IMG/VR virus record: IMGVR_UViG_3300032242_001258 | Span: 1-27,446 of that record | Length of the DNA: 27,446 bases | Direction: 5' to 3' (one strand) | Source of the DNA: a virus | In this document: positions 18,571 to 25,091 of the stretch, in pieces | Layout: the number at the start of each line of letters is the position of its first letter | Numbering within the stretch: position 1 is the first letter of the stretch | Translations under genes and position numbers: made by a program | Notes under the pieces: model-generated | The model's database searches: none | Told to the model about the DNA's origin: nothing | Seen by the model: the letters and a program-made list of their open reading frames with translations, nothing else

Positions 18571-18808
18571 ATTTTATTCCTTCTATTTCACATCGAACCC
18601 CAAAAGATTCAATTAACTGTCTACAAAGTAACAAGTACTCCATGATATCTGCTCTCTTATCAATTTCGTATTGCATTATGTTTTCTTCGTATACAGTTAA
18701 AGCTAGATAATTGGGCCTGGCTCTTACATCCATTCTAAGATCTTTGACAGGCATTTTAACTTTTCTAATGGCCTTAGCCATAGATACGTTATAAAATATT
18801 TTTTCCAT
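18539..18808 (-). CDS. Small protein, unknown
   Basis: 89 aa, or 80 aa from the inner Met at 18781. Basic N-terminus (MAKAIRKVKMPVKDLRMD), helical C-terminus (YLLLCRQLIESFGV). No good ribosome-binding site for either start. Overlaps the WhiB gene end. Confidence 0.7.
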   Translation of the reverse strand: MEKIFYNVSMAKAIRKVKMPVKDLRMDVRARPNYLALTVYEENIMQYEIDKRADIMEYLLLCRQLIESFGVRCEIEGIKYVPTQKSILN

Positions 18809-19109
18809 GAATTTTCTTTAAAGTATCCCAAGTCTCTTTAGTCTTATGTGCATTATTTTGTTTATCTACACGACCAAGATCCATAAAGATCCCGCCACGT
18901 ACGCCAAATTCTTTCATGGCAACGCCTTCTTTATAACATTGCTTAATCACTGGACAACTTAAACATACTTCATCAGCAGTTTGTGCCGTAATCTTATCAT
19001 TTTCGTAATCATCATAAAACCAATTAATGCTCATGCCTTTGCATGCAGCAAGATGATACCACTTTAGGTCTTCTTCATCAATACCTAATTCTTTAAGAAT
19101 GCTTGACAT
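18789..19109 (-). CDS. WhiB-family transcription regulator
   Basis: 106 aa. C23, C49-x2-C52, C58 are the four Fe-S cluster ligands; WFYDDYEND and GVRGG (69-73) match the family, with Arg in place of the usual Trp in the turn. Wbl proteins are found only in actinobacteria and their phages and act by binding sigma factor SigA near the -35. It may help the phage redirect host RNA polymerase, for example at the unusual left-arm promoters (inference). Confidence 0.95.
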   Translation of the reverse strand: MSSILKELGIDEEDLKWYHLAACKGMSINWFYDDYENDKITAQTADEVCLSCPVIKQCYKEGVAMKEFGVRGGIFMDLGRVDKQNNAHKTKETWDTLKKIHGKNIL

Positions 19110-19326
19110 ATTTAGATGGAATTAACCATGTACCCTTACTTGTTAGTGGGTACTTATTTGCGTAACCCCATTTATTGTTTTTAAACATGCCATTGGTTTG
19201 AGTATAACCATTATGTCCTGGGGACCACTTTACAATTGTGTATCCATCCCAGTAAAATCCAGCCTTTTTGTTTGATTCAACAAAATCGTGGGCTTGCTTG
19301 TAACTTAGCTCTTCTAGATTTTTCAT
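19093..19326 (-). CDS. Small aromatic-rich protein, unknown
   Basis: 77 aa, rich in Trp, Tyr, Gly and Asn (GFYWDGYTIVKWSPGHNGY). Beta-rich layout likely. Coupled by ATGA to the small gene upstream and overlapping WhiB's start. No family recognised. Confidence 0.75.
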   Translation of the reverse strand: MKNLEELSYKQAHDFVESNKKAGFYWDGYTIVKWSPGHNGYTQTNGMFKNNKWGYANKYPLTSKGTWLIPSKYVKHS

Positions 19327-19445
19327 ATCTGTCTTGGTAACTTGCTTTCTCTTTTTGTTTTTTGTTCTTTTAACATGTCTTTAATTTCTGTTAAAAGGCT
19401 TACTATCTGAGTAAGCTGAACTTCTATTGTATCATTTTTAGGCAT
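19323..19445 (-). CDS. Short coiled-coil protein
   Basis: 40 aa, MPKNDTIEVQLTQIVSLL and onward: heptad-like helix with basic tail. ATGA overlap with the next gene. A TTGACA...TACAAT pair starts just before it, with the -10 inside the gene; that would miss the start codon and may be chance. Confidence 0.6.
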   Translation of the reverse strand: MPKNDTIEVQLTQIVSLLTEIKDMLKEQKTKRESKLPRQI

Positions 19446-19451
19446 TATCTG

Positions 19452-19823
19452 TCAAGCACTTTCTACTAGAAGATGTGGTATTCCATATTCTTTTAGTACC
19501 TTCATTGAAGATTTTGTTCTAGCACAGCCCGTTGAAAATATAATTGCATACTCTAAGCCCGATTCAATCACAGCCATATCATTTATAACTGGAGACTTTC
19601 CACGATGCAATTCTTCTTTTAATTTAAAATTCTTTTGTTTTAAAAACTTTTCAGTTTTTCCTACATATTCCGTGATCATGTTTTCTGCACCCTTTAGCCC
19701 AGTATGGACTAATAAAATGTTATCATGACCTAACTCATGCGCTTCTTGAATGAATACAGTCATATTGCGTATAAGATCTGAGTAGTCTGTCCAGTCTTTA
19801 CTGCCGAATATTCCAACCTTCAT
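19452..19823 (-). CDS. SLOG/DUF2493-like nucleotide-binding protein
   Basis: 123 aa. MKVGIFGSKDW, then ILLVHTGLKGAENM and a KSPVINDMAVIE stretch match the SLOG-superfamily YspA/DUF2493 proteins, Rossmann-like nucleotide or ligand binders. Such proteins are common in phages; role unknown. AAAGGAGAAAA is a strong ribosome-binding site. Confidence 0.75.
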   Translation of the reverse strand: MKVGIFGSKDWTDYSDLIRNMTVFIQEAHELGHDNILLVHTGLKGAENMITEYVGKTEKFLKQKNFKLKEELHRGKSPVINDMAVIESGLEYAIIFSTGCARTKSSMKVLKEYGIPHLLVESA

Positions 19824-19835
19824 TTTTCTCCTTTA

Positions 19836-19870
19836 GAAATAAAACAGCGGAGGTTTTAATCCCCGCTGTT
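19836..19870 (-). terminator. Intrinsic terminator
   Basis: On the minus strand AACAGCGG, a purine/AT loop, CCGCTGTT, then TTATTTC. It follows the 268-aa gene and separates it from the SLOG gene group. Confidence 0.7.
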
Positions 19871-19888
19871 ATATAGTTTTAAATAAGA

Positions 19889-20695
19889 TTAAAGCTTACC
19901 GTTAATTCTTGGTGCGAATGCTCCGCCCCAAACAGATTTCTTCATCTCTTTTGCTTCATCTTCCTTAGATTCTGAAGCCTCTTCTTCTGCAGACTCTTCG
20001 TCTGCTGCTTTAGCAATGCTGTCAAATCCTGCTGCTTCATGGTTTGGAGCAGTTTCTGCTGATACTACTGGAGCACCGTCTACTGTCTTTTCCATTGGCA
20101 TTGACTGACCACAATGTGGGCACTTCTCTGCTGCTGCTTTGGACATACCATCGCACATGCACATAGTCATAGCCTTGCCACAATCTGGGCAATTCTCTGC
20201 TTTTTTCATGCCATCGCAGTTGCACATAGCCATAGGCTTACCGCAGTCTTTGCAATCTGCTGCTTTCTCCATAGGTTCTGTTGTCTCACCCTTAGAAGGG
20301 GCTTGCTCTGTTGTGTTTGCAGTCGTTCCAACTGTTGTATGTGGAATTTCTGCTGACTTTGTAATTGCTATTGCACTCTGAGCATCTGGTTCTGTTGTAG
20401 CAGATGCTGGATTAGCATAAGAATTCTCTGTTGTTGTTGATGCGTTAACATCTAGTGTCTTTTCTGTCATTTTTGTTTCACCGCCATTCGTAAATAAATT
20501 TGAGCTAAACATTGATGCAATATCTACATTTTCTGATACCACATGTTGCTTAACATAATGTTCTAAATGGTTATCGCTAACCTCTTGATGTTGACTGCTT
20601 GATGAGGAAAATGGAGAAACAACGCCAGGGTCTGGCTTCCACGACTTTAAAATTTCTGCAGTTAATTTTACTACTTTATCGTAGACGCTCTCCAT
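19889..20695 (-). CDS. Low-complexity protein with tandem zinc knuckles
   Basis: 268 aa. A helical N-terminus, a Ser/Thr/Ala/Glu-rich middle, then two and a half repeats of about 21 residues: CKDCGKPMAMCNCDGM, CPDCGKAMTMCMCDGM, CPHCGQSM. An acidic region follows and the chain ends VWGGAFAP plus a basic tail. A similar WxGxFAP sequence occurs near the end of the 350-aa protein at 25595. Possibly a virion-associated or scaffold-like protein. GGGGGAATA upstream. Confidence 0.75.
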   Translation of the reverse strand: MESVYDKVVKLTAEILKSWKPDPGVVSPFSSSSSQHQEVSDNHLEHYVKQHVVSENVDIASMFSSNLFTNGGETKMTEKTLDVNASTTTENSYANPASATTEPDAQSAIAITKSAEIPHTTVGTTANTTEQAPSKGETTEPMEKAADCKDCGKPMAMCNCDGMKKAENCPDCGKAMTMCMCDGMSKAAAEKCPHCGQSMPMEKTVDGAPVVSAETAPNHEAAGFDSIAKAADEESAEEEASESKEDEAKEMKKSVWGGAFAPRINGKL

Positions 20696-20709
20696 TATTC
20701 CCCCTTAAA

Positions 20710-20967
20710 TTAGTTAGCTGTTGGGCGTGTTGCGTTGTTTACGCTACCCTGCTCTGTTGATACGATTGGGCCACCGAATGCTGCACCTGTAGTCATTGAC
20801 TCATTTGCACCTGTAAGTGGGCTCTGTACTGAAGCTCCTGACATGATCTTTGGCTCGTGTACTCCAAGATTCGTTACAGCGTGAGCTGCTGCTGAATTTG
20901 GGGATGATGCTGATGTTACCTCTGGAGCTGTTGCTGCCTGAGATGGGGTCTGCTGATTGTTATCCAT
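20710..20967 (-). CDS. Low-complexity Ala/Ser/Thr protein
   Basis: 85 aa, rich in Ala, Ser, Thr, Asn and Gly, probably disordered. TATGGAGGTGAAAT is an excellent ribosome-binding site. It precedes the zinc-knuckle gene and both share the low-complexity style, so they may work together. Confidence 0.75.
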   Translation of the reverse strand: MDNNQQTPSQAATAPEVTSASSPNSAAAHAVTNLGVHEPKIMSGASVQSPLTGANESMTTGAAFGGPIVSTEQGSVNNATRPTAN

Positions 20968-21013
20968 ATTTCACCTCCATAGTGATTGTGTTTATATTAT
21001 ATCGTATAATTGA

Positions 21014-21316
21014 TTAATTTGGGAATGGAAAATCTAAGCCATTGTCTTCCATCCACCTTATGCCTTTTTCTGTGGCTTTAAACCTTGCATTTAGGTCCTC
21101 ATCATAGTCAATTTCAACAAATCCTTCTTGATAAAGGACCATCAAATCGCTATCAATGTCTGCCATGATTTCTGTATAAAGCTCTGGCATGACTACCTTT
21201 AGCTTTTCTAAATCAAACTTAAAGATGGCTTCTCCAAATTCGTCCATACCATCCCAAATTAAGGCTTTTTCTTCTTCAAGCCATCCAATAATTTCATCAT
21301 CGCTTTTATCAAACAT
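21014..21316 (-). CDS. Conserved phage protein, possibly winged-helix
   Basis: 100 aa from ATG 21316, MFDKSDDEIIGWLEEEK and onward. The second half (LMVLYQEGFVEIDYDEDLNARF) resembles the wing of a MarR-like domain, but this is weak. The ATG lies just inside the protease stop region, suggesting coupling; the longer frame from 21358 is less likely. Confidence 0.65.
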   Translation of the reverse strand: MFDKSDDEIIGWLEEEKALIWDGMDEFGEAIFKFDLEKLKVVMPELYTEIMADIDSDLMVLYQEGFVEIDYDEDLNARFKATEKGIRWMEDNGLDFPFPN

Positions 21317-21320
21317 AATA

Positions 21321-22208
21321 TTATTGTACAGCCTTTGCAATATTAATAGCAAGCACATTCTGCTTTACCATAATATTTGTATAATTTGTTCCAGTAGATT
21401 TAATTAGGGCATACTGGTTTGCATAAGATAGGTTTTTAGCATTAAGAATCTTAAGCCATCCCGACCCAAAAGTTGCTACGGACAAAGATGTGCCATAGTC
21501 TGTTTTATACTGACCGCCTGGAACTGCTACAGTTAGACTTCCTGGAGAAGCAAAATCTACTCTAGAAGAATAGTTGGCATAGAGTGCAAGGCGACCTCTA
21601 TCATCTACTGAACTAATTGCTAGCACTCCTGGCAGACATGCTGGATTATCAATATTAGTATAGTTAAAGTCATTACCAGTTGGGAAGATTACAGCAATTC
21701 CCAATGCCGTCAACTTGTTAATAGGAGTTGCATATGTTGCTGCAATATTGCAGGATGGTGACAATGAACCTAATGGTGAAACAACTGCGCCAATGTTAAA
21801 CTTATCTTTATTTAGATGCACCCAGTTTAACGCTGTTGTCAACATATCAGGATTACATCCGATATAACCATTTGTTCCGATCAAAGAAGCGCAACGAATT
21901 TCAATAATCTTTACACTTGAATCCGTTTGTGCTGCAGCGGATGCAACTTCTGTTCCATGATTCCATGATGCATTTGTATACATCGCTGGGGTAACTGTTG
22001 CTGCTCCAGTTCCCTCCATAAAGTTTTGTTTATTAGGGCAACCATTATATCCAGACACACATACTTCGTAAATAATATTATTTTTAATTGCTGGATGCTG
22101 AATATCAACACCATTATCAATAATTACTAAAACCTTTGGTGTAACAGCGTGGACTGGGACTGAAATGGCAGCAAACAATACAGCCAAAATTGTAATTAGC
22201 TTTTTCAT
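21321..22208 (-). CDS. Secreted subtilisin-like serine protease
   Basis: 295 aa. Signal peptide MKKLITILAVLFAAISVPVHA (1-21), catalytic D31 (IIDNGVD), H84 (NHGTEVAS), oxyanion N179 (PTGND) and S241 (GTSLSVA): all key residues present. Six Cys could make disulfides. There is no propeptide and no cell-wall anchor. Export into the envelope or medium is expected; it might degrade surface proteins, superinfection receptors or help lysis (inference). A perfect promoter precedes it. Confidence 0.88.
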   Translation of the reverse strand: MKKLITILAVLFAAISVPVHAVTPKVLVIIDNGVDIQHPAIKNNIIYEVCVSGYNGCPNKQNFMEGTGAATVTPAMYTNASWNHGTEVASAAAQTDSSVKIIEIRCASLIGTNGYIGCNPDMLTTALNWVHLNKDKFNIGAVVSPLGSLSPSCNIAATYATPINKLTALGIAVIFPTGNDFNYTNIDNPACLPGVLAISSVDDRGRLALYANYSSRVDFASPGSLTVAVPGGQYKTDYGTSLSVATFGSGWLKILNAKNLSYANQYALIKSTGTNYTNIMVKQNVLAINIAKAVQ

Positions 22209-22238
22209 TATATTCTTTTCTCTAGTAGTTATAGATAT

Positions 22239-22267
22239 ATTATACAGTTAGAAAATAACCGTGTCAA
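22239..22267 (-). promoter_or_regulatory. Perfect consensus promoter of the protease gene
   Basis: On the minus strand: TTGACA, 17-base spacer, TATAAT. Confidence 0.9.
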
Positions 22268-22269
22268 TG

Positions 22270-22713
22270 TTAAACGACTGTTTTTTTAATTGTGCTGGAA
22301 AGCTGCCAGTTCCACTTTTGATGTGCTGACTCTCTGATCTCAAGATCACTAGCGATACCAATTTGTCCCACTGCTTCTGCAGCAGCATGGGCAACACGAA
22401 GATCATTAATCAACACTTCATTAGACATTAAGAAGCTTTCGATTTGATCCAATGCATTGTTTCCAAAATAAATTGATGATATGTTTCTATTTTCCATAAA
22501 TTGCTCTAGCATATGCGGAGCGGGAGTATTAAGTTTTCTTAACATTTCTGAAACATCGTCAATAGACTCATACACATCTTCGTAAATTTCTAAGAACTTA
22601 AGATGCATTTCTGGGAAAAGCATACCCTCAACGTTCCAATGGTATCCATGAATTTGAAAATAAGCAGTTACTATATCTGCTTGTAGTTTCTTTAATGCCT
22701 CTACTAAATCCAT
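22270..22713 (-). CDS. Dps-like ferritin
   Basis: 147 aa. AYFQIHGYHWNVEG near residues 17-30, then IYEDVYESIDDVSEMLR (43-59) carry the His, Asp and Glu of the inter-subunit ferroxidase site. Four-helix bundle of normal core length, with no long basic DNA-binding tail. It would store iron and consume peroxide. GTG-coupled neighbour upstream. Confidence 0.9.
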   Translation of the reverse strand: MDLVEALKKLQADIVTAYFQIHGYHWNVEGMLFPEMHLKFLEIYEDVYESIDDVSEMLRKLNTPAPHMLEQFMENRNISSIYFGNNALDQIESFLMSNEVLINDLRVAHAAAEAVGQIGIASDLEIRESAHQKWNWQLSSTIKKTVV

Positions 22714-22907
22714 TTTAACTTCTCCTTAATCCAAATCCACAAGTGCTCGTGCCAATAATAAAGTGCTGTTTCAAATAGCATTTCGGCGGAAGCCAATTTT
22801 AATCCTACTGCCCAGTCACTAGTAATAATTGTACCAAGAATTGTTACCATTGAAAAATGGAACAAATACCAACTTAGGGTTTTAAGTAAGATTATCTTAT
22901 TTTTCAC
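22704..22907 (-). CDS. DUF2061-like membrane protein
   Basis: 67 aa from GTG 22907. Two membrane helices and the ending ALYYWHEHLWIWI match the DUF2061 pattern (YYxHExxW). Function unknown. It overlaps the previous stop (GTGA) and the Dps start. Confidence 0.75.
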   Translation of the reverse strand: MKNKIILLKTLSWYLFHFSMVTILGTIITSDWAVGLKLASAEMLFETALYYWHEHLWIWIKEKLKWI

Positions 22908-23029
22908 TTTGTTTTTGCGTATCCAGTCTTCTTTTTGTTCATAGATCCTGGAAGCTTGCCTCCTGGACCTTTATGATTTTTCTGTCTAATTTCTAGTGCT
23001 TTTTTAATTTTTTCAGTATTGCTTGGCAT
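22904..23029 (-). CDS. Short basic protein
   Basis: 41 aa, MPSNTEKIKKALEIRQKN and GPGGKLPGSMNKKK: helix, then Gly/Pro/Lys tail. Small proteins of this pattern recur in actinophages from memory. AGGAGAATC precedes the ATG. Confidence 0.7.
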   Translation of the reverse strand: MPSNTEKIKKALEIRQKNHKGPGGKLPGSMNKKKTGYAKTK

Positions 23030-23047
23030 GATTCTCCTATTATATCA

Positions 23048-23275
23048 TTAATTGCTAGATTGAGAGGGCTTGTTGTTGATATACTCTCTCTCATCAATAA
23101 TCTCATATGCTTGATTATTTAACTTATCTTGATTCTTAACGTAATGATGTCCACAAAACATCAATTCCCCGCTAATTAATTTAACCATTACAAAAGCTTG
23201 TGACCCACATGCATCACATCTATCAATTACTCTTAGTACACGTTCTGCTTTTTCTTGTGTCATAGTCATATTCAT
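23048..23275 (-). CDS. DUF7455-like zinc protein
   Basis: 75 aa. DRCDACGSQAFVMVKL, SGELMFCGHHY is the actinobacterial DUF7455 signature, with CxxC and CxHH as zinc ligands. Role unknown. AAAGGATATACT fixes the start at 23275. It follows the Arg-Leu-Lys tRNA group and may be cotranscribed. Confidence 0.85.
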   Translation of the reverse strand: MNMTMTQEKAERVLRVIDRCDACGSQAFVMVKLISGELMFCGHHYVKNQDKLNNQAYEIIDEREYINNKPSQSSN

Positions 23276-23311
23276 AGTATATCCTTTTATATTAGTAGTT
23301 ACAAGTTTTAG

Positions 23312-23384
23312 TGTCCCCAGCAGGTCTCGATCCTGCGACCCGTTGCTTAAAAGGCAACTGCTCTACCAACTGAGCTATAGGGAC
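23312..23384 (-). tRNA. tRNA-Lys (TTT)
   Basis: 73 nt: acceptor GTCCCTA/TGGGGAC, anticodon stem GTTGC/GCAAC with loop CTTTTAA (anticodon TTT), D arm GCTC/GAGC. The T loop begins with A instead of T (ATCGAGA), which is unusual. CCA not encoded. Confidence 0.93.
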
Positions 23385-23385
23385 A

Positions 23386-23461
23386 TGGTACCCCAAGTTG
23401 GATTCGAACCAACGCTGTATGGATTTTAAGTCCACTATCTCTACCACTGGATTACTGGGGC
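23386..23461 (-). tRNA. tRNA-Leu (TAA), short variable loop
   Basis: 73 nt plus an encoded CCA (23386-23388). Acceptor GCCCCAG/TTGGGGT, anticodon stem GTGGA/TCCAT with loop CTTAAAA (anticodon TAA), T loop TTCGAAT. The variable loop is only five bases (ACAGC), though bacterial tRNA-Leu normally has a long variable arm. The D stem is three pairs. Confidence 0.85.
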
Positions 23462-23465
23462 TAAG

Positions 23466-23538
23466 CCCCCTCGGCACGATTCGAACGTGCGACGCAGGCC
23501 TTAGAAGAGCCTCGCTCTATCCTCTGAGCTACGAAGGG
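23466..23538 (-). tRNA. tRNA-Arg (TCT)
   Basis: 73 nt: acceptor CCCTTCG/CGAGGGG, anticodon stem AGGCT/GGCCT with loop CTTCTAA (anticodon TCT), T arm GCACG/CGTGC. Reads AGA. It begins 7 bases after the ahpD stop. CCA not encoded. Confidence 0.93.
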
Positions 23539-23545
23539 AAACCTA

Positions 23546-24058
23546 TTATGCAGAAAGAATTTTACTTAAAGCATTAACTGTTGCTGCAATTCTTCCGATA
23601 TCACGCAACTGTTCTACTGTATATCCCTCTTGCTTGAGAGTTTCATAATGCGCTTTTACGCAGAAATGACACTTACCAATAATTGATGAAGCTAATGAAT
23701 ATGCTTCAAATTTGGCTTTTGTTGTACCACCGTGTGATGCAATAGCATTCATTCTTAACTGTGCTGGTAAACCAGACAAAGCAGAATCATCCGCCATTTC
23801 AACGTAAGGATACCATACATTGTTTTGAGCCATCAAAGCACCAGCAGTTAAAGCAGCATTTTTTTCTACTTCATCTGTAGCCCCTGCAGCAATAAATGCT
23901 AAAAGCTTTCCGTTACCCGTTGCAAAAGCAGCAGCTATGGCTAAATAAGTAACTTGATCTGGGTCAATCGTAGAACGATTGACCACAGCATCTAAGTTCA
24001 ACTTAATATCTTTTGCATACTCTGGCAAAGAATCTTTTAGTTGATCAACCCAAGACAT
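23546..24058 (-). CDS. ahpD: AhpD alkylhydroperoxidase-type disulfide reductase
   Basis: 170 aa from ATG 24058, which overlaps the ahpC stop (TAATG). C130, C133, H137 and E118 fall at exactly the residue numbers known for Mycobacterium tuberculosis AhpD. It passes electrons to AhpC and has weak peroxidase activity itself. Translational coupling to ahpC repeats the actinobacterial gene order. The tRNA-Arg begins 7 bases downstream. Confidence 0.93.
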   Translation of the reverse strand: MSWVDQLKDSLPEYAKDIKLNLDAVVNRSTIDPDQVTYLAIAAAFATGNGKLLAFIAAGATDEVEKNAALTAGALMAQNNVWYPYVEMADDSALSGLPAQLRMNAIASHGGTTKAKFEAYSLASSIIGKCHFCVKAHYETLKQEGYTVEQLRDIGRIAATVNALSKILSA

Positions 24059-24594
24059 TAGAGAGTTTCTCCTCCGAGTGGACGATTGCAAGCACAAAGC
24101 TCACCAGTCTGAAGCGCATCCAAAACACGTAGTGCTTCATCTGCATTACGACCAACATCCAAGTTGTTTACTGTAATGTGCTGAATTACATTTTCTGGGT
24201 CAACAATAAATGTTGCACGAAGTGCGACTCCTTGCGGGGTAATAATACCTAAATCTGATGAAAGTTCACGGGCTGAATCAGCAAATGACCATGAATTTGT
24301 TTTAGCAAGATCTCCATGATTATTTCGCCATGCAACCTTGCAGAACTCGTTATCAACTGAACCCGTCATAAGTACTGCATCACGGTCTTTAAAATCATTA
24401 ACTAACTTATCGTATGCAACAATTTCTGTGGGGCATACAAATGTAAAATCTTTTGGATAAAATACAATAATCTTCCACTTTTTAGGGAAAGAATCTTGAT
24501 TTAAATTCTCAAAAGAAGAATCATCATAATTTAATGCTCCTGGCCTCACGCCAACAACATTAAAGTTTCCTAACTTATCTCCTACTGTCTTCAT
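24058..24594 (-). CDS. ahpC: AhpC-type peroxiredoxin
   Basis: 178 aa from ATG 24594 with AAGGAG upstream; the longer frame would translate tRNA-Asp. FTFVCPTE holds the peroxidatic C54; the end ELCACNRPLGG holds C167 and C169, the CxC arrangement of mycobacterial AhpC. It reduces H2O2, organic peroxides and peroxynitrite, using AhpD as reductant. It is 33 bases after tRNA-Asp, so probably cotranscribed. Confidence 0.95.
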   Translation of the reverse strand: MKTVGDKLGNFNVVGVRPGALNYDDSSFENLNQDSFPKKWKIIVFYPKDFTFVCPTEIVAYDKLVNDFKDRDAVLMTGSVDNEFCKVAWRNNHGDLAKTNSWSFADSARELSSDLGIITPQGVALRATFIVDPENVIQHITVNNLDVGRNADEALRVLDALQTGELCACNRPLGGETL

Positions 24595-24626
24595 ATTACT
24601 CCTTATATAAGAAGGCTTACGCCTTG

Positions 24627-24700
24627 CGATCTCAACGGGACTTGAACCCGCAACCTCCACCGTGACAGGGTGGCGATCTAACCAATTGATCTATGAGATC
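24627..24700 (-). tRNA. tRNA-Asp (GTC), second copy
   Basis: 74 nt: acceptor GATCTCA/TGAGATC, anticodon stem CCACC/GGTGG, loop CTGTCAC (GTC). Same central sequence as the left-arm tRNA-Asp with compensating stem changes. A small AAGGC/GCCTT hairpin follows it. Confidence 0.95.
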
Positions 24701-24704
24701 TTAG

Positions 24705-24778
24705 TGGAACAGGTCAGACTTGAACTGACGATTACCGAATTATGAGTTCGGGGCTTTGACCAACTAAGCTACTGTTCC
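24705..24778 (-). tRNA. tRNA-Met (CAT)
   Basis: 74 nt: acceptor GGAACAG/CTGTTCC (G1-C72 paired, so not an initiator), anticodon stem CCGAA/TTCGG, loop CTCATAA. A CAT anticodon could also be modified to read AUA as Ile. Confidence 0.92.
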
Positions 24779-24779
24779 T

Positions 24780-24856
24780 TGGTAGAATGTTTGCGAATTG
24801 AACGCAACTCTAGGGAGGATATAAGCCACCATCTGACCACCAGCCAGCCACATTCC
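24780..24856 (-). tRNA. tRNA-like gene, probably Ile (TAT)
   Basis: 74 nt plus encoded CCA (24780-24782). Acceptor GGAATGT/ACATTCT (G-U at the end), T arm TTGCG, TTCAATT, CGCAA, anticodon loop CTTATAT (TAT). The anticodon stem GGTGG/CCTCC has a U-U mismatch, and position 26 seems to have one extra base. It may be a diverged but functional tRNA for AUA. Confidence 0.7.
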
Positions 24857-24857
24857 G

Positions 24858-24930
24858 CTGGGAAAACAGGGCTCGAACCTGTGACCTAGGCATTAACAGT
24901 GCCCCGCTCTGCCGACTGAGCTATTCCCCA
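24858..24930 (-). tRNA. tRNA-Asn (GTT)
   Basis: 73 nt: acceptor TGGGGAA/TTTCCCA with U1-A72 and discriminator G as in bacterial tRNA-Asn, anticodon stem GGGCA/TGCCT, loop CTGTTAA. First tRNA after the structured RNA. Confidence 0.95.
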
Positions 24931-25055
24931 AAAAAGGTACGGTAAGCAAATTTCCTAACTGCATGAATGACCCAGATCCACCACGAATCCCATACCAGGT
25001 CTCATGTATGTAATATGTAACTATTCCATCCTAAGAAAGTGTTGCTTACCGTACT
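24931..25055 (-). ncRNA. Structured RNA closed by a 13-bp helix
   Basis: The 5' end predicted from the promoter falls on GTACGGTAAGCAA (25054-25042), which pairs perfectly with TTGCTTACCGTAC (24949-24937). An 8-bp inner helix follows (TTTCTTAG/TTAGGAAA), then CATGA+GACC/GGTC+TCATG with a two-base bulge, and a GATTC/GGATC hairpin. The helix is followed by TTTTT, a weak terminator, before tRNA-Asn. About 119 nt. The layout of paired ends plus inner arms recalls Y-like or 6S-like RNAs, but no family is recognised. Confidence 0.75.
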
Positions 25056-25061
25056 ATGTAT

Positions 25062-25091
25062 ATTATACTAGGTGGTTATTTATTATGTCAA
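25062..25091 (-). promoter_or_regulatory. Perfect consensus promoter of the RNA/tRNA/ahpCD operon
   Basis: On the minus strand: TTGACA, 18-base spacer, TATAAT. The start point falls on the 5' arm of the closing helix. Confidence 0.92.

Noticed and set aside
20037-20381. Frames opposite or overlapping the zinc-knuckle repeats
   Set aside because: Shadows caused by the repetitive, biased codons of the 268-aa gene.
23190-23220. Right-arm TGTGA...TCACA pair
   Set aside because: The gap is ten bases, not six, and it lies inside the DUF7455 gene.
23292-23477. Minus-strand frame of 61 codons
   Set aside because: It translates tRNA-Lys and tRNA-Leu.
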